A DNA stretch of 60,000 bases from Mesostigma viride (GCA_009746045.1 RPFO01000079.1:1949844-2009843); one strand, 5' to 3'. Shown: positions 1 through 12,027, numbered from the stretch's first letter. The notes: a model not told the origin generated them from the sequence alone. Program-made: numbers and translations.

Positions 1-1
1 A

Positions 2-70
2 GAATACGTCGGAGTGGTCAGACTCTCCGGAATCAGGGGCGTTATTGTCGACAAGCCTGTAGTTAAATGA
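2..70 (+). other. Possible 3' coding tail of a gene entering from the left
   Basis: Frame 2 is open from the window edge to a TGA at 68-70 and gives 22 residues beginning EYVGVVRLSG and ending DKPVVK. The composition looks protein-like, but the piece is too short to assign and has no visible splice acceptor. It could equally be chance. Confidence 0.15.
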
Positions 71-1662
71 CGACGTGCTCTTTCGTGGCTGCACCAACGA
101 ACGGAAATGCGGGGTCCTGACGCTGGGTTCGCTCATCGCTGCTCGTTGTACGAAGGCTTCCTGCGATCGCCCAAGCGCTGCTCTGCAGTACAAGGCGGCA
201 TCTGGCAAAGCGGAGAGAAGGCTGACCGCCAAATTCACGGCAGGACCCCCAAGCACGGAGTCCAAAGGATTTGTTGTTGGACGGGGTGGCAGGAACGAAA
301 CGGACTTCTCGTTTCCCGACAGTGCTGTCGAGCTCACCGTCCCCGACAAATTATGCCGCTGCATAGTTCCTCGGACAAACAGGAATCACGGCAGCGTGCT
401 AAAAACAAGAGATGCGATTATGTTTTCAACCCAATTAGGTGGGTAGTTCGGGACATGGAATTTTCGCCGAGGAAATGGTGTTGGTAGTTCGAGTAATTCT
501 GGGCAAGTGCCTCGCGTTGCCCTTTTGTTGACTGCTTGTCAGTTGCTAGGTCTGCATCGTTGCACGGTCAGCCACAGCCTTAATTAACCCCAGCCCCCCG
601 CACGGTGTGCGTTGAAATCTTTTACTGCATTCAGCGGCTCGGAACAAGAACCTGCAGTAGTTCGGTCAGCTGCATGCTTGGCTGGGAATGCCCGATGTCG
701 TAGCAACAGGAGATCGGAACCTTTTCATGTCGAAACATCTTGTAAGATTCACTGATTTAGGACTGCAACATCTTCGCCAACCAAGAAAACAGGCTCGTGA
801 GCGGCTAAGACGGCTGCCAAGTGGAGCGGACGTGTCAAAAGTTAATGGGTGGAGTGTCTCCCTGAATATATTGAATTTCCGTAATTCCGAGAATGATGAT
901 ACTACTGTACGGAACAAGAATATTATAACTGGTCTTGAGATGCACTTTTTCACTTTTATGAGAACTCAATACCAAAAGTCTGACAAAGTGCTGACATATC
1001 TTCTGTGCGGCACCCAAGTAGCGGGCAGTTTCTTTGTCCTGAAACCCCATTGATCAGAAAGGTTCCGAAGATACGGGATAGGGATTCCCGGCACTTCTGC
1101 GAATCGTCGCAAATTCTGCAACGCGCAAGCTCCACCAAGTGATTGGATCAATAGCCGCGCGTGGATATGCCGGCAGTGCGACTATGACCAAGCATGCCCG
1201 GCAACGGATGCGCGATCCCGGCAAAAAGCGATTCTCCTCCTGTTCAGCTGCATTCGTGTTGTGTAACTTTTTTACGAATCGCAGACCATGTTGTGAATAC
1301 TACGAGTTGAAATCGCTGCTGCTAGTATGATTCAAGATTCATAATCAGGTTCGAAGCAGAAAAAAGATATTTTCCGCCGCAGCATGGCCGTACCTTCAAA
1401 AAGTGCACGCTTTTTTGCCGGCAGTCCACATAATCATTTCTACGGAATCGTCTTTAATGATGACTTGTCTCCACATTCTCGACATAACGGCACACACATT
1501 TGCCAACGTGCGCACTGAAGTTATCCACGCTCTCAGAAAAGGACGTTTGCATAGACTGCTTTACGTCGGGTTCTGACTCCAAACCGCTTACTGGAAAAGT
1601 TCTAATGCGCCACTCCATCGTCTCGACGACTGCTATGAGTGCTATCTGTTGAAAACGGAACC
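71..1662. other. Gene-free stretch upstream of the ALKBH6-like gene
   Basis: Only short overlapping ORFs on both strands are present; none resembles a family I recognise and none is bounded by convincing splice sites. An open frame of 123 codons (75-446) is unassigned. The last few hundred bases should contain the promoter of the gene starting at 1663, but no clear TATA element is seen. An in-frame TGA at 1636-1638 closes the frame ahead of the first ATG. Confidence 0.4.
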
Positions 1663-3003
1663 ATGAAGCGCCAGTGGGATAATCCCACGAATACTGCCCG
1701 CGTCGAGAACAATTTCCTGGGCACATTCAAACAGCCTTCTGTTAGCTTTAGTGATCATGGATCATTTGGAGAGTCGACGTCAGGAGTCACTGTAAGTTTA
1801 TTAGCTGCGTTGCCAGACGTGACGCTGTACTGCAGAAAGGCCATCACGCCGTTGCAGGAAAGTTTCGTGCTGAATTCGGCTATGAGGGAGTCCAGCGTGA
1901 AGACACCTCATTTTACCTCGCTTGTCAACGCGCGGAACAGGGGCCCCGATGCCACGCTGTCAGTCACCTTCGATCCCCCGGCTAGCGGCTGCACGACTAG
2001 TGAGGCAGATTTTCCGGATAGCTGCTTCAACGGGAGCTTCAGCTCGGCTTCCTCCTGTGAAACCACGGCGAGCTCAGCTGTGCCGCCCGCCGGAGAAATG
2101 GACGATGATTGCTGCTCACCCGCCCAGACCCAGTTCTTTGAGGCAAGAAACCCTCGCTTCCGCCTGTACACCTCGTTCGACGGAAGCCTCAAGTATCCGG
2201 GCTACATAATTCAACTGATCGCGCACTGCTTGAAGCTGGGCCTGCTACCCAACGTGCCCAACCAGGTACGGTAGCATTTCCATGTCGTGATGTCATCATC
2301 CTGCTCTTCAATGTCCCGGCGTGTGCCGTTTGTTTCTGTTCGCTGCTGACGGAGACCATCGCATTTTCTGCCACCTGTCACACTCGCTCCCCGCAGGTCC
2401 TCATCTCCCAGTTCTTGCATCCGGAGCACAACCGGCCCGTCAGCAAGCCCACCTGCGGGGAGTTTATGCTGGCGATCATGCTGGGCTCCCACACCGTCCT
2501 CGACTTCTTCCCCATGCAGCAGGTAAGCGGTGATGCAGGCAGGCACTAGTTATCAGTCTGGGTGGCACAAGGCACTGACGCCCACGCATGTAAGAATGCA
2601 TAGCATGAAAGACTGCTTATTGAAAGATTGCAAGAAAGAGATAGAGAAGGAGAGTATCTTTCGTAATTGTTTGTTTGTTAGTATCAGCTTCCCGCCCTTA
2701 CCGTGCCTCACTCCCCTCTGCGTTCTCTTTTGCTTCCCTTGCCCCCAGGTGCCCGCCCAGCCCACCCCCGCGGCAGTTGACCCTGTCAGGGTGCTCATGA
2801 TGCCCGGCGCCGCGCTACTGGTCATGGATGAGTGCTTCCGTAACGTCGCGTTCGGCATCTGCCCCTCGCGGTGGGACGTCGTCTCCAGCGATGGCATCTG
2901 CAACATGGAGGCCGCGGGCGTGTGCGAGGGCATGCGGTTGGAGAGGTCCTCGGGTGTCCTCATCACGATGATTGGCCAGAAGCCGACCGTGTTTGGGATG
3001 TAA
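1663..3003 (+). CDS. ALKBH6-like AlkB-fold protein, probably catalytically inactive
   Basis: Three exons joined in phase 0: 1663-2265, 2397-2522, 2749-3003 (327 aa). Donors are CAG|GTACGG and CAG|GTAAGC; acceptors are CCGCAG and CCCCCAG. The start is the first ATG after an in-frame TGA at 1636. Residues about 180-320 follow ALKBH6 closely: a helix ending LGLLPNVPNQ, then VLISQFL, the hallmark LGSHTVLDF (230-238) and a strand LLVMDECF. AlkB enzymes are Fe(II)/2-oxoglutarate dioxygenases that demethylate nucleic acids or proteins. Here the family's PHED iron motif aligns with R214-P-V-S217, the HGI histidine with F278, and the C-terminal Arg pair with Gly and Ile, so every cofactor ligand seems missing. 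About 180 N-terminal residues are extra relative to human ALKBH6 (238 aa), Ser/Thr-rich and unassigned. The intact frame and clean introns argue for a retained pseudoenzyme rather than a pseudogene. Confidence 0.7.
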
Positions 3004-3789
3004 ATCATCACCCAGCGTACAGCTTGAGGCTGGACTTCCCTGTCAACGTAAAGAAAGGTTTTCCTTGTCGGAGTGGCAGGGTGTGCGGCTGTCGAGGCAG
3101 GGCATTCTTTTCTTGGCATGATGTCCTCCGGCAGCCAGGTGTAATGAGGCAGGGCTCTCTGCTTGGTTTGGTGTGGGTCCAAGGGGATCAAAGTTGCCGG
3201 CTGTTGTATGTAGATGGTCCTGGATGGTAGACATATTGTAGTGTTGTTTTGGTTGTGTAAAATAGGTAGTATATAATGCCCCCTCTTTGGGGGCGACCAA
3301 ATTTTTTGGGGGCGGAAGGCATTTTCCCTTCCAGGTGACATGCCGCGAGTATATCAGCGCATACCACCGGAGCAGAGGCCCCCATAAAAACACAAACTGC
3401 TTTCCAGCAAAGCTGGTTAAGCGCATTCTGCCCACTATAGCCAGCTGTTTTGCATGCCCTTAGCGCGGGTTGCCAGTCGTTACAGTGCTTGACCAGGGAA
3501 GGTACTTTTGGAATGTTGAATTTCCAGTGCCCATTACCCTGTTCAGCTGTTTTAGTATCACGCAGGACGACAGCTTGAGGTACTTGTTGCACATGAATAA
3601 GCCATTATGAGTGGGAACGTTTCCTCCTGTAAAGTAAGTATGTACTTGCATGCCTTGAAGGGCATTGTAAGTAAGTACTTGCGTGCCATGCGAAGAGGCA
3701 TGCCACGGAGTATTGTGGTAATCTCATTATAATAACACAAAAGTTGCAAACAAGTGTCGCCTGCATTGTGCCCCAAACCTAGATGCCTG
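3004..3789. other. Non-coding stretch with short direct repeats and a small hairpin
   Basis: This contains the 3' end of the preceding gene. A hairpin GCCCCC-TCTTT-GGGGGC lies near 3278-3294. The block AGTAAGTACTTGCGTG followed by an imperfect GGCATGCCACGGAG recurs near 3640-3720 and 3795-3835, leading into a LINE fragment. No gene is recognised. Confidence 0.4.
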
Positions 3790-4320
3790 CACTAGTAAGT
3801 ACTTGCGTGTCATGCGCATGGGCATGCCACGGAGCATGGGCAAGCTAGAGAAACAAGACCTCCTGGTCCTCCCTGTTCTTACGTACGGGGCCGAGACGTG
3901 GACCCTCACAGCCGACCTTGCCAAAAAGCTGTCCAGACGGCGCAGTCACCAACGTCAAGGAGACAACCAGCACAAGCCAGAAATCGGGAGAATCCGGACC
4001 ATGGTATCTCGAGCGGAACATGCTGCGGTCAATTTTTCGTGTGGGGTACGCTGCTCACGTCCGCAGTGAGGACTTCTACCTAGGCATGCCACTTCTCAAG
4101 GAGACAACCAGCCACTTATCACCAGCACCATCAAGCAGCGCACGGTACACATCCAGCCATAGCCTTAGCTTAGCCCTCGTACAGCCAGCCATGCTACGTC
4201 CTTGCTATGCCGCGCTGGACCCGCACCTGCGTGAGTCTCAGATGGGTTTCCGTCGTGGCCGTAACACTGTCATGGCTGTATTTGTGGCGCGCCGCTTGAT
4301 GGAAGAGGTGCGTCGCATTT
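3790..4320 (+). pseudogene. Scrambled LINE ORF2 fragments (RT C-terminus and RT core piece)
   Basis: The first part (about 3838-4110) encodes VLTYGAETWTLTADL, the conserved segment after the reverse transcriptase of APE-type LINEs, then a frameshifted RSIFRVGYAAHVR and YLGMP stretch. The second part (about 4190-4320) encodes SQMGFRRGRNTVMAVF, a more N-terminal RT motif, so the order is reversed relative to an intact element. The fragment abuts the 3' tail of the reverse-strand LINE, which probably inserted into it. Confidence 0.6.
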
Positions 4321-4455
4321 AAATTAAATTAAATTAAATTATAACATGCCTCCGTTGGGGGATCATGTAGCACATATTCCTTGATGGATGGGTGGGGTGG
4401 AAGGAGCCGCGTAATCGAACTAACCTAACTCTAATCTAGCTAGTCTAGAAAAGTC

Positions 4456-7400
4456 CTAACTACGTACCCTACTCATCAAAACGCCTCCTCCGCTTGGGGG
4501 GAGGCCGGGTTGGCCCACAGGGTCGGGCGTGTGAGCTTTGACAATCCGCTTCCACCGCGTCTTGTTCTGCATGGCGGTCCACAGAAGGGAGAGAGAGTGT
4601 ATGCGGTATTCAAACTGGGCTGGGACCAGTAGGTCATCCAGCAACATCTGTACGTAGTTCGTGACATGTTTCCCTACCTTTTTGGCAATGCCCTGGGGGC
4701 CAGGCCAGGTCAGAATGTGCCGCCCTGGCTGGCCAAGCCGCTGGGGGCCGGCCAGACCAAGGGCGGTGTCGACCTGGCTGGTGCGAGCAAGGTGTCCTAC
4801 AAATGCTATCCTTCGCTGTCTAATCTCGTCCGAAATACGAGGCATGCCCTGATACAAAGACTCTGATGACGGGCGCTTGGAAAACCCTACGTTCAGGACC
4901 TGTCGGAGCATCCTGTAAACTGTGCCGTCTAGCCTAGATGCCAGTGTGGGGGTGAGTGTCCACGCCTCGGCGCCATACGTGAGCACCGTGAGGACGAGGA
5001 CCTTGAAGAGCATGCGCTTGCGGTGTTCGCCCAGGCCCTTCAGTGGAGCGCCAGTACTTAGGTGTTGAGCGAACGGAGCCTAGCCCAGGCCAGGCCAATG
5101 CGGGTGTCCACATCGTCGGCGGTGTCAGGGAGCCAGCTCCCTAACAGTTTGAAGCGGTCGCGGAACGGGACCGTCGTCCCGTCGAGCAGGCGCGGCAGCG
5201 GCGGTGTACTGGAGCCCCCAATCACCATCGCCTCAGTTTTGACACTAATCTCCAACCCCACCGCCCTCGCCTCCAGGCCCAGACAGTTCAGCCAGGTCTG
5301 AATGTCCTCGGGGCGCGCGATGAGGGTGGTGTCATCCGCATAAATCAGGTCGGCCAGGCGGTAGCCAGGCTCAACCCCGCCGTGCTCTTTCTCGTTAAGG
5401 ATGTCCAAGCCTGGCTCGTACCCCTTAAGAGCAGTAAAGCGCGCACGTGCTCGGCGCATGCATGACGTGATCCACAACAATAATGAACAGGTATGGGGAC
5501 AGGACACAACCTTGCCACACCCCGTGGTGAAGGGGGAATGGTGGGGTGGTGCCTTCCGCAGTCCGCACTACTGCCTATGAGCCCTCATACAGCCGGCGAA
5601 TGGCAGCAATAAACGCAGGTGGCACTCGATCCAGAGCTAGGATGGCCCAAAGAGCCTCCCAGAGGACCGTGTCAAAGGCCTTGATATAGTCAACAAAAAT
5701 GAAGACCAGCGGCAAACTGTCAGGGGGAAGGCGACGCACCTCCTCCATCAACCGGCGCGCGACAAACACAGCCATGATAGTGTTACGACCACGACGGAAA
5801 CCCATCTGAGACTCACCCAGGTGTGGGTCCAGCGCGGCGCGGAGCCTGTGCAGCATCATGCGCATGAAGACCTTCAGCGCGGCGCTCTGGAGGCAGACAC
5901 CCCGGTAGTTACCGGGGTCAGCAGCAGAGCCCTTCTTGTACAGCATGACGCGGATGGCCGTCTGCCACTCAGCAGGCGGAGGCTCGTCAGAAAGCAGGAC
6001 ACGGTTGCAGAACGCCAGCAGAAGATCCCTAACCGCCGGATCAGGGGTCTTCAGCAGCTCAGCAGAAAGGTGGTCGGCACCGACCGCCGCATCGTACCGC
6101 AGGCGAGCAAGGGCGCCGTCCAATTCCTTCAAAGTGAAGGGGTGGACGACGTCGTCAGTGGCAAGGCAGCCCTCCTGCAAGGCGGGGACTTGGTAGTCCG
6201 CGGCCGAGGAGGGGGGCGCTGGCGGCGGCGGGGGTCCGGCAACCCCGAGGCGGGCGGCCGTCTCGGGGTGAAGCGGCGGGGGGGGGCGCGAGCCCCACCG
6301 GTCAAGGAAACATTGTGGGCCAACCAGCGGTCAAGGCTGACCGGCGCCGTGCCGTCCCCGTGTGCTCCACCGGGGTGCGCTGCCGCCGGCCGCCGAGCCG
6401 GTCGAGGTGGTACCACATGTCCTTGCCCTGGTTGCGAGCCTGGCAGGCCTTGGCATCCGCGATGCACTGGGCCGCCTCCGCGTCCTGAGCGTGCTCGTAG
6501 GCCTCCACGAGGGCGGCCTTGAGCACTGGTTTCTGCAGCGGGTCCCGGTTACGCTTGAGGCGGTGCCGGGCGGCCAAGACCTTGCCGGGGTCCTGGCGGT
6601 AGAGCGGGCCGGGGCGGCGGCGGGGCATGGCCGGCAGGTGCCGGGCCGCCAGCAACGGGGCACGGGCCGCAAAGCCCGCAAAAATGGCGGCGAGGGGGGC
6701 ACCCTTGTCCAGCTCGTCGACGTCCGCCCGGGCGTCCAGGGCCGACAGGTACTCCCGTCGGCACCGGTTCCGCTCGTGCTCGGCGTCCGTCCAGTCCTCA
6801 GGATCTCCCCGGATCGGGCGTAGAGCAGACCAGTCAGGGCGGACCACTGGGGCGCGGCGCGCGGTGACGTGGAACCGGAGCCGAATGGTCGCGCGCACCA
6901 ACCGGTGGTCAGAGCACACCGTGGGCGTGTCAAACACTCGGGCCGGTGTCCAGGACCGAGGTGCACCTGGACTGCCGTACCACCACGTATAGTCCAAACA
7001 GGCCTGACGGCCGTTAGGGCCACGAAAAGTGACCAAGTCCTGTGAGGGACATTGGAAGTGGCAGTTGACAGCAACCATCCCGCTATCCCGCAAAAAGGCA
7101 GAAAACAGGGGAGTGTTGTCGTTATAGCAGTAGTGTCAGCAGGCGCAAAGCGGCTGCCAGCAGTGCCCACGGGGAGCGTGGCATTGGCGTCGCGCAGCAT
7201 AACCAAAAAGTGGCGGGCCGTCCGGAGTGACCCCCTCAAGCTAGGTTATGCAAGGATTCGAAGAACTCCTCACGGGCCGACTCAGGTAGACCACTATGGG
7301 GTGCGTAGCCCACCCCCATGCACCGTGAGGTGGTGTTTAGACCGCCCCTCGACGGAGGTGAAATGTGCTACCATAAGGCGTGGGGTTAGAAACTTAAGCG

Positions 7401-7995
7401 TGCTGAGGCTAGCAACTGCCAGCGGCGAGCACAAAAGACCAACACCACCTTGGCCAGGCGTACCGCTGCCAGAGAAGTAAAACCGCCAGCCACCCGCCAG
7501 GCGATCAGTGCTCACCATGCCAAGTGGCACCTTGCGGCGGTGTTCCTGGACGCCTAGAATAGATACACAATGTGCAATGCAATTAAAATGCGACTAGCTC
7601 CTCTACCCGGTACAGCTATGGTCGTCAATTGCTAGCAATGTGCGGGTGTTGAAAGTGGCAATTAGGGCCAAGGATGCCTGCTGGCCCACCAGGGGAGAAC
7701 GACGATGGATGATGGGGGTGGATGCGGCGGGGGTGGAGATGGGGGTGAAACGGAGGGGGGAAGGGAAGCGGTAGAAATAGTGCTTTTCATCGCATTTATT
7801 TTGTCCTGCAAGCGTAGGATGCGAGCCTGCCGCTTGCTCGGGGTATTCGGGGTTGCCTGGGGCTGATTGCACAACGCCGAGGCGTAGGTAATCTAGCAAA
7901 CGTTGGGTTTTACGAATCTGACATTTGACAGATGAGGTTGTGGCCCGAAATACCGGCACCACCATGGCTTTCACCCGACGCTTAGGTCGAGGCAT
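4456..7995 (-). pseudogene. LINE copy A ORF2 remnant: APE endonuclease plus reverse transcriptase
   Basis: The start ATG at 7995 (MPRPKRR) is conserved in copy B at 55190. Next comes FNTRTL (near 7650), the N-terminal APE motif; the APE SDH motif is at about 6897-6920 (VCSDHRLV). RT motifs follow: ADHLSAELL, NYRGVCLQSAALKVF, GFRRGRNTIMAVF, VDYIKAFDTVLWE (about 5660-5705) and YADD at about 5331-5342. The C-terminus has VLTYGAEAWTL and IAFVGHLAR and ends MSRVRS. A stop interrupts RT at 5575 and the APE part needs several frame changes, so no functional protein is expected. No restriction-like endonuclease follows RT, unlike the RLE elements nearby. Confidence 0.8.
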
Positions 7996-8069
7996 GGTAG
8001 TGGAACGGGACTGTTTAGAGGCTGTCCCCGAAGCCTGTTAGCCGCGAGCCGACGAGGAAGGTTGTCTAC

Positions 8070-9810
8070 CTACTGTCTACCAACAGAGGCAGCACCCTTC
8101 TGGCTAGACACCTGACGAGACTCCGCTCCGGGGGTGTTAATCGGAACACCTGTAATCTCAGTGCTTCCCATCAAAGAATGCTGCAAAGGAGCCATCCTGA
8201 AGCAGACGCAACTTAATGCGCTTACCCTTGGTCTCGTGCTAATCTTGGCCTCCTGGACGACGGTGCTGTTCCACACCGCGCTCCTCGCCTTCAGTAATTG
8301 AGCCGGCGTGTAGTCCTCGTCGAGGCTGAAGTCACCGTGCTGGAGCAGACGACGTGCTCCCAGCACGAGGCGTTTGTCGTGCATGGAGGCCATGGTGACG
8401 ACGACCAGCTAGGCCCAGAGGGCCTGGCAGCCGAATGGCACGTAACTTCAATGGCAACACGGTTCTGGAGCTGCAGCTTCCCCAGAAACGCTGGGCCGCG
8501 CAGCTCCTCGGCAAGTGAGTGTGCTGTCTCCTGTGCTGCCTCGCCTTTCTGGAATCCTTTGATTACCATATCGCGTTGGCGTTGCTGCACTGCATGCATT
8601 CTGGGTGATCGACCGCAGCGGTAGCTGCAGACTTGGCCGCCTGTTGAACGATGGTGGTCAACTGCTTGCCGGTGACATCGGCAAACGTGGTATAGTTTTG
8701 GCAGGGGCTGCCATGGCTGTCTTCAGCTCCAGCATCGTCGCCTTCAGGACCTTAATGTCATCCTGCACGGTCGTAAAAGACTGTGCAAGGTCAGGACTGC
8801 AGCGGCACCGTCGGTAAGGCCGGGCCCACTTCAAATGTTCCGAAAAGTGTGACACTTTTTGTCGTTTTTTTGACTTTTTCGACGATCGTCACTCTGCAGA
8901 GTGATTCGTCGTGCGAAATCGTGCGAAATTGTGCGAAATTTGCTGAAATCGTGTGAAATTTGCTGAAATCGTGCGAATTTGTGCGAAATTTGCTGAAATC
9001 GTGCGAAATTTCATGTGAAAAATGTCGACGGTAAAAATTTTTGATGTGCACAACGTGTGTGAATTCATGCGAAATTTTGTCAAACGTCACTCCCCAAAAC
9101 GACCCTTGGTTGAAATCCATGCGAAATCGTGCGAAATCATGCAAAATTGTGCGAAATCGTGCGAAATCGTGCGAAAATGTGTGAAAATTTTGCGAAAATC
9201 ACGCGAAAATCACGCGAACTCGTGCGAAATTTTATTTTTTTTTTGCGAAAATAGCGAAAAAGTGTCACACACTTGGCTTGGACGGCGGAACATTTGAAGT
9301 GGGCCCGGCCGTAAGATCGGTCGCGGCCGGGGCTGGCCTGGCGATGGGCGTCGCCGGCAGCTCGAAATAAGCAGCTCGAAGTTCAGGGCAGCACGACATA
9401 AGACAAGCAAGACGGCAATCGTTGGGCTCCCACTCAGGCCACCTATCCGAAGGAGCGTCCAGAATCTGGCCGCTGCGAGGGTGGTGAATCGGGGCGTCGT
9501 GTTCGTTGCGGTCTTGCGGAGCTTCAGCACGTTTAGCACGTCGGCGTCGCTGAAGCCGAGGAGGACAGCGATGTCGTCCAGGCTCAAACGCTTGTCTGGC
9601 ATGTAGAATGAGGAAGAAATGGAGTCCGGCAAGGAGGTTTCAGTCGCTATCGGAGTTGCTTCCGAAGGCGCTGCCGAAGTCTTGGTTCGCTTGTTAGCGG
9701 CGTTCTTGGCAACGACAATGTCGTGAGCGACTTTGTTTGCAGCAATGTGGGTATCAAGAGATTCGGCAGAAAGAGCTGCAGACGCAGGCCCATTGGGCCA
9801 CTGCTGGAGC
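8070..9810 (-). pseudogene. LINE copy A ORF1 remnant, interrupted by a TIR element
   Basis: It matches copy B ORF1 at the protein level: PDSISSSFY, KRLSLDDIA, GFSDADVLNVLKL, then after the inserted element LAQSFTTVQ, a predicted coiled-coil-like stretch (LKATMLELKTAM), NAVQQRQRDMVIKGFQKG and a C-terminal SSQKGAASVGRQ. I see no CCHC zinc knuckle. Multiple frameshifts are present. LINE ORF1 proteins bind element RNA; that role here is inferred from position only. Confidence 0.65.
8818..9310. mobile_element. 493-bp non-autonomous TIR element with internal GCGAAAT tandem repeats
   Basis: The termini are a perfect 25-bp inverted repeat (8818-8842 and 9286-9310) starting GGCCGGGCCCACTTCAAA. The flanks are a 4-bp duplication GTAA at 8814-8817 and 9311-9314. 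Comparison with LINE copy B shows ORF1 is continuous without this block, so the insertion is real. The interior is a degenerate tandem repeat of GTGCGAAAT(TTGCTGAAATC) in both halves and encodes no transposase. The superfamily is undetermined. Confidence 0.85.
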
Positions 9811-9830
9811 TATTTTTCATTAGCATCACA

Positions 9831-10997
9831 ATTACAACGCAGTACAACGCAGTGGGAAAAATGAGAGCCCTTCACAACATGACGCAACGACATGAGCCCC
9901 ATAAACGGGGCCCGATAGTGAGCTTGGAGGGTCAAAACGTTGAAAATAGGTGTTGTATAAGTTATACAGCATCAAACATGCATCAAACATCATGACTGGA
10001 TGACCTAATATGACTGAATCAGGCAGCCATAGCCAAGGCATCATCCACTCTCACAACGTGTTGAGCACATGCCTCGTGGGAACGGAGGTGCTGGGTTTTC
10101 ATTCCATAACGCGTGCAATACTGAAAGAAAGAGGAACGTGTAATGCAAGGCTTGGATAGGTTGAGTGATCCATGAGCTTACATGCAGGCAAAGATGACGC
10201 TGGAATGCATGCTAGCAAATGGTGGCAAGATGCTAACAACACATGATTATACACCATGATTATGGGCACCTAGCTGATCGATCTTGCACAATCAACGCAG
10301 TATAAACCATCAACATCCAATCCTCACGATATATGCACGGCTTGACGACGTATACAGCACCTAAATACTGCACAACTGCAACCTGCTATGGCTGACATGC
10401 AAGCAACGTCGAGTAGGATGGCGGTCTTAGAGAGGCTGGGCAGAGGTCGGTAGAAATAAGTGGAAAACTGGCAGAAACTAGGTAGAAACACGATATACTT
10501 ACGCCTGCAAGCACTATTGAGCCGGTGGCAGAGGCCATTTCCAGGAAAATACAGCATACCGTAGCAATAGCCACGGTACGCACGCCTTACGCTATTTGCA
10601 GGCACCATCATGCCCGGAGCTACCCAATAAAAGTCTGCACAAATCTCGGTTTAGCCGAGAGTCCGGGCGTTCGGAATGAATAAACATGTGTAAAGAAGTC
10701 GAAACACAATGGAAATACCAAGCATGGTGCCGCAGCAGACCCGAGTCTTGACGTAATAATATCTATGCCGGTTTCCAGGGTTTCCGCATGAAAGTTGGGT
10801 GAGAAACTGGAAAAAACTACGTTTCCTTTGCCCCAGTACCTCAACAAACTCGTAGACTACCTAATTATCAACCTTTGAACGCATCATCATGGTCGTGCCA
10901 CCCAACAGCCACTGAAATTCGCGCGAAAACTGGCGAGATCTACCTGCCGCCATCGCCGTCGTCTTCACTTCGTCCCGCAAAAGTGCCTGATTTCAGT
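9831..10997. other. Gene-free stretch between transposons
   Basis: AT-richer sequence with only short ORFs, the longest 95 codons on the minus strand at 10324-10611. None is recognised. No tRNA, repeat array or terminal repeats were seen. Confidence 0.35.
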
Positions 10998-11010
10998 GGT
11001 ACATATATTT

Positions 11011-12027
11011 TAAAAATATAATTACTTACAGCAGAGTGAAATCACTCAAACCAAAGCAAACACCCAGCTATAAACCTCTATACAGAGCCATGTCAAATCT
11101 CTATACTACGATAAGACCAATGGAAACTCCTAACGGGAGGAACCTAATAGCCCTGCTGCACCGCAAAATCAGCCCGCGTACGGCGGAGCATGATGTCAGC
11201 CATGGCCCGAGTCAGCGCCACCGACAAGCGCTGACGCCAATATGACGTCCAGGTCCGCGCCGACCATGGGGCCCGCTGGCCCTCCAGGTCCAGCCGGTCC
11301 TCCCGGAGCCGGCAACACTCCTTGAAGAAGGCGGAGGTCAGGGGCCCCATGGCCCCAAACTCCTCCAGGACAAAGGGCACCACACGATGGTGCCCGACGT
11401 CGCCGTAGGCCAGGAGCTTGGCCCGCTCCGCCCGGTCCGCCGTGTAACCTGCCGTGAGGGAGGCCCCAGCCACGTGGCTAAGAGCCAAGGGCCGCGCCAC
11501 CGAAACGTCGATAAGCAGATGCCGGCCACCCCCCTCAAAGTCCAGCACCACGATGTCAGGCCGGTGGTTGGGGGAATAGAAGGCAGCGCCATCCGCATCC
11601 TCGGACCGGATGTTCGCGTGGGGGAAAACCGACCGAATCATGGCGAGCACCACCGTCAGGAGGACAGTGTGCAAATACAAATACCAATTCTGATTCTGTT
11701 GGCCCCCCATGCAGGCAAGGTAGTGAGTCCCCGTGGGATCCAGCGGCTGCCCACAGCTACCACAAGGCCGCCCGGCCGGAACAAGAGGCTGCGGGGCAAA
11801 TAGCTGGTGCCGGAGCGCCACCGAGTAGTGGCTGGGAGCCAAGGCGAATGGGGGGCCATGGGAAGAGCACGAAGGTACGCCGAGCCCACACTCCGCAAGG
11901 AAAGCGAGAACAGCCACGCACGTCCCTGGGCGTTGAGGTCCGCGAAAAGAGCAATCCAATCAGCCGTGTGCAGAATACCCGCGTAGGTTTTCTGGTGTTT
12001 ATCGATGACGCGAGCAGGGAATGCGGC
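11011..12027 (-). mobile_element. 5'-truncated RLE-type non-LTR retrotransposon, reverse copy
   Basis: The flanks are 13-bp direct repeats GGTACATATATTT at 10998-11010 and 12028-12040, a clean target-site duplication. The minus strand (frame 11959-11144) encodes the element's C-terminus: a zinc motif CGSCG...HYLAC (CX2CX9HX3C), then a PD-(D/E)xK-like nuclease core RPDIVVLDF...LLIDVSVARPL, ending ADFAVQQGY with a stop near 11144. The 3' tail is short and AT-rich with no poly(A). The copy is almost identical to the forward copy's 3' half. Confidence 0.85.

Larger units (their letters stand above)
4321..9830 (-). mobile_element. APE-type LINE (copy A), nearly full length but decayed
   Basis: Read on the minus strand: ORF1 remnant (about 9810-8070), ORF2 with APE endonuclease and reverse transcriptase (7995-4456), then a 3' UTR ending in a TTTAA-type tail at about 4321-4340. 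The same order is found in copy B at 53.9-59.9 kb, which confirms the boundaries. The tail is pentameric rather than poly(A). The element carries several frameshifts and stops, and a 493-bp TIR element sits in ORF1. The 5' limit near 9830 is an estimate, since copy B also lacks a clear 5' end. Confidence 0.8.

Noticed and set aside
75-487. Two overlapping ORFs of about 125 aa near the left edge
   Set aside because: No start context, splice signals or recognisable family; left as unassigned sequence.
8880-9240. CRISPR-like array of GTGCGAAATTTGCTGAAATC
   Set aside because: Repeats are contiguous and degenerate without unique spacers, and lie inside a TIR element in a eukaryotic genome.
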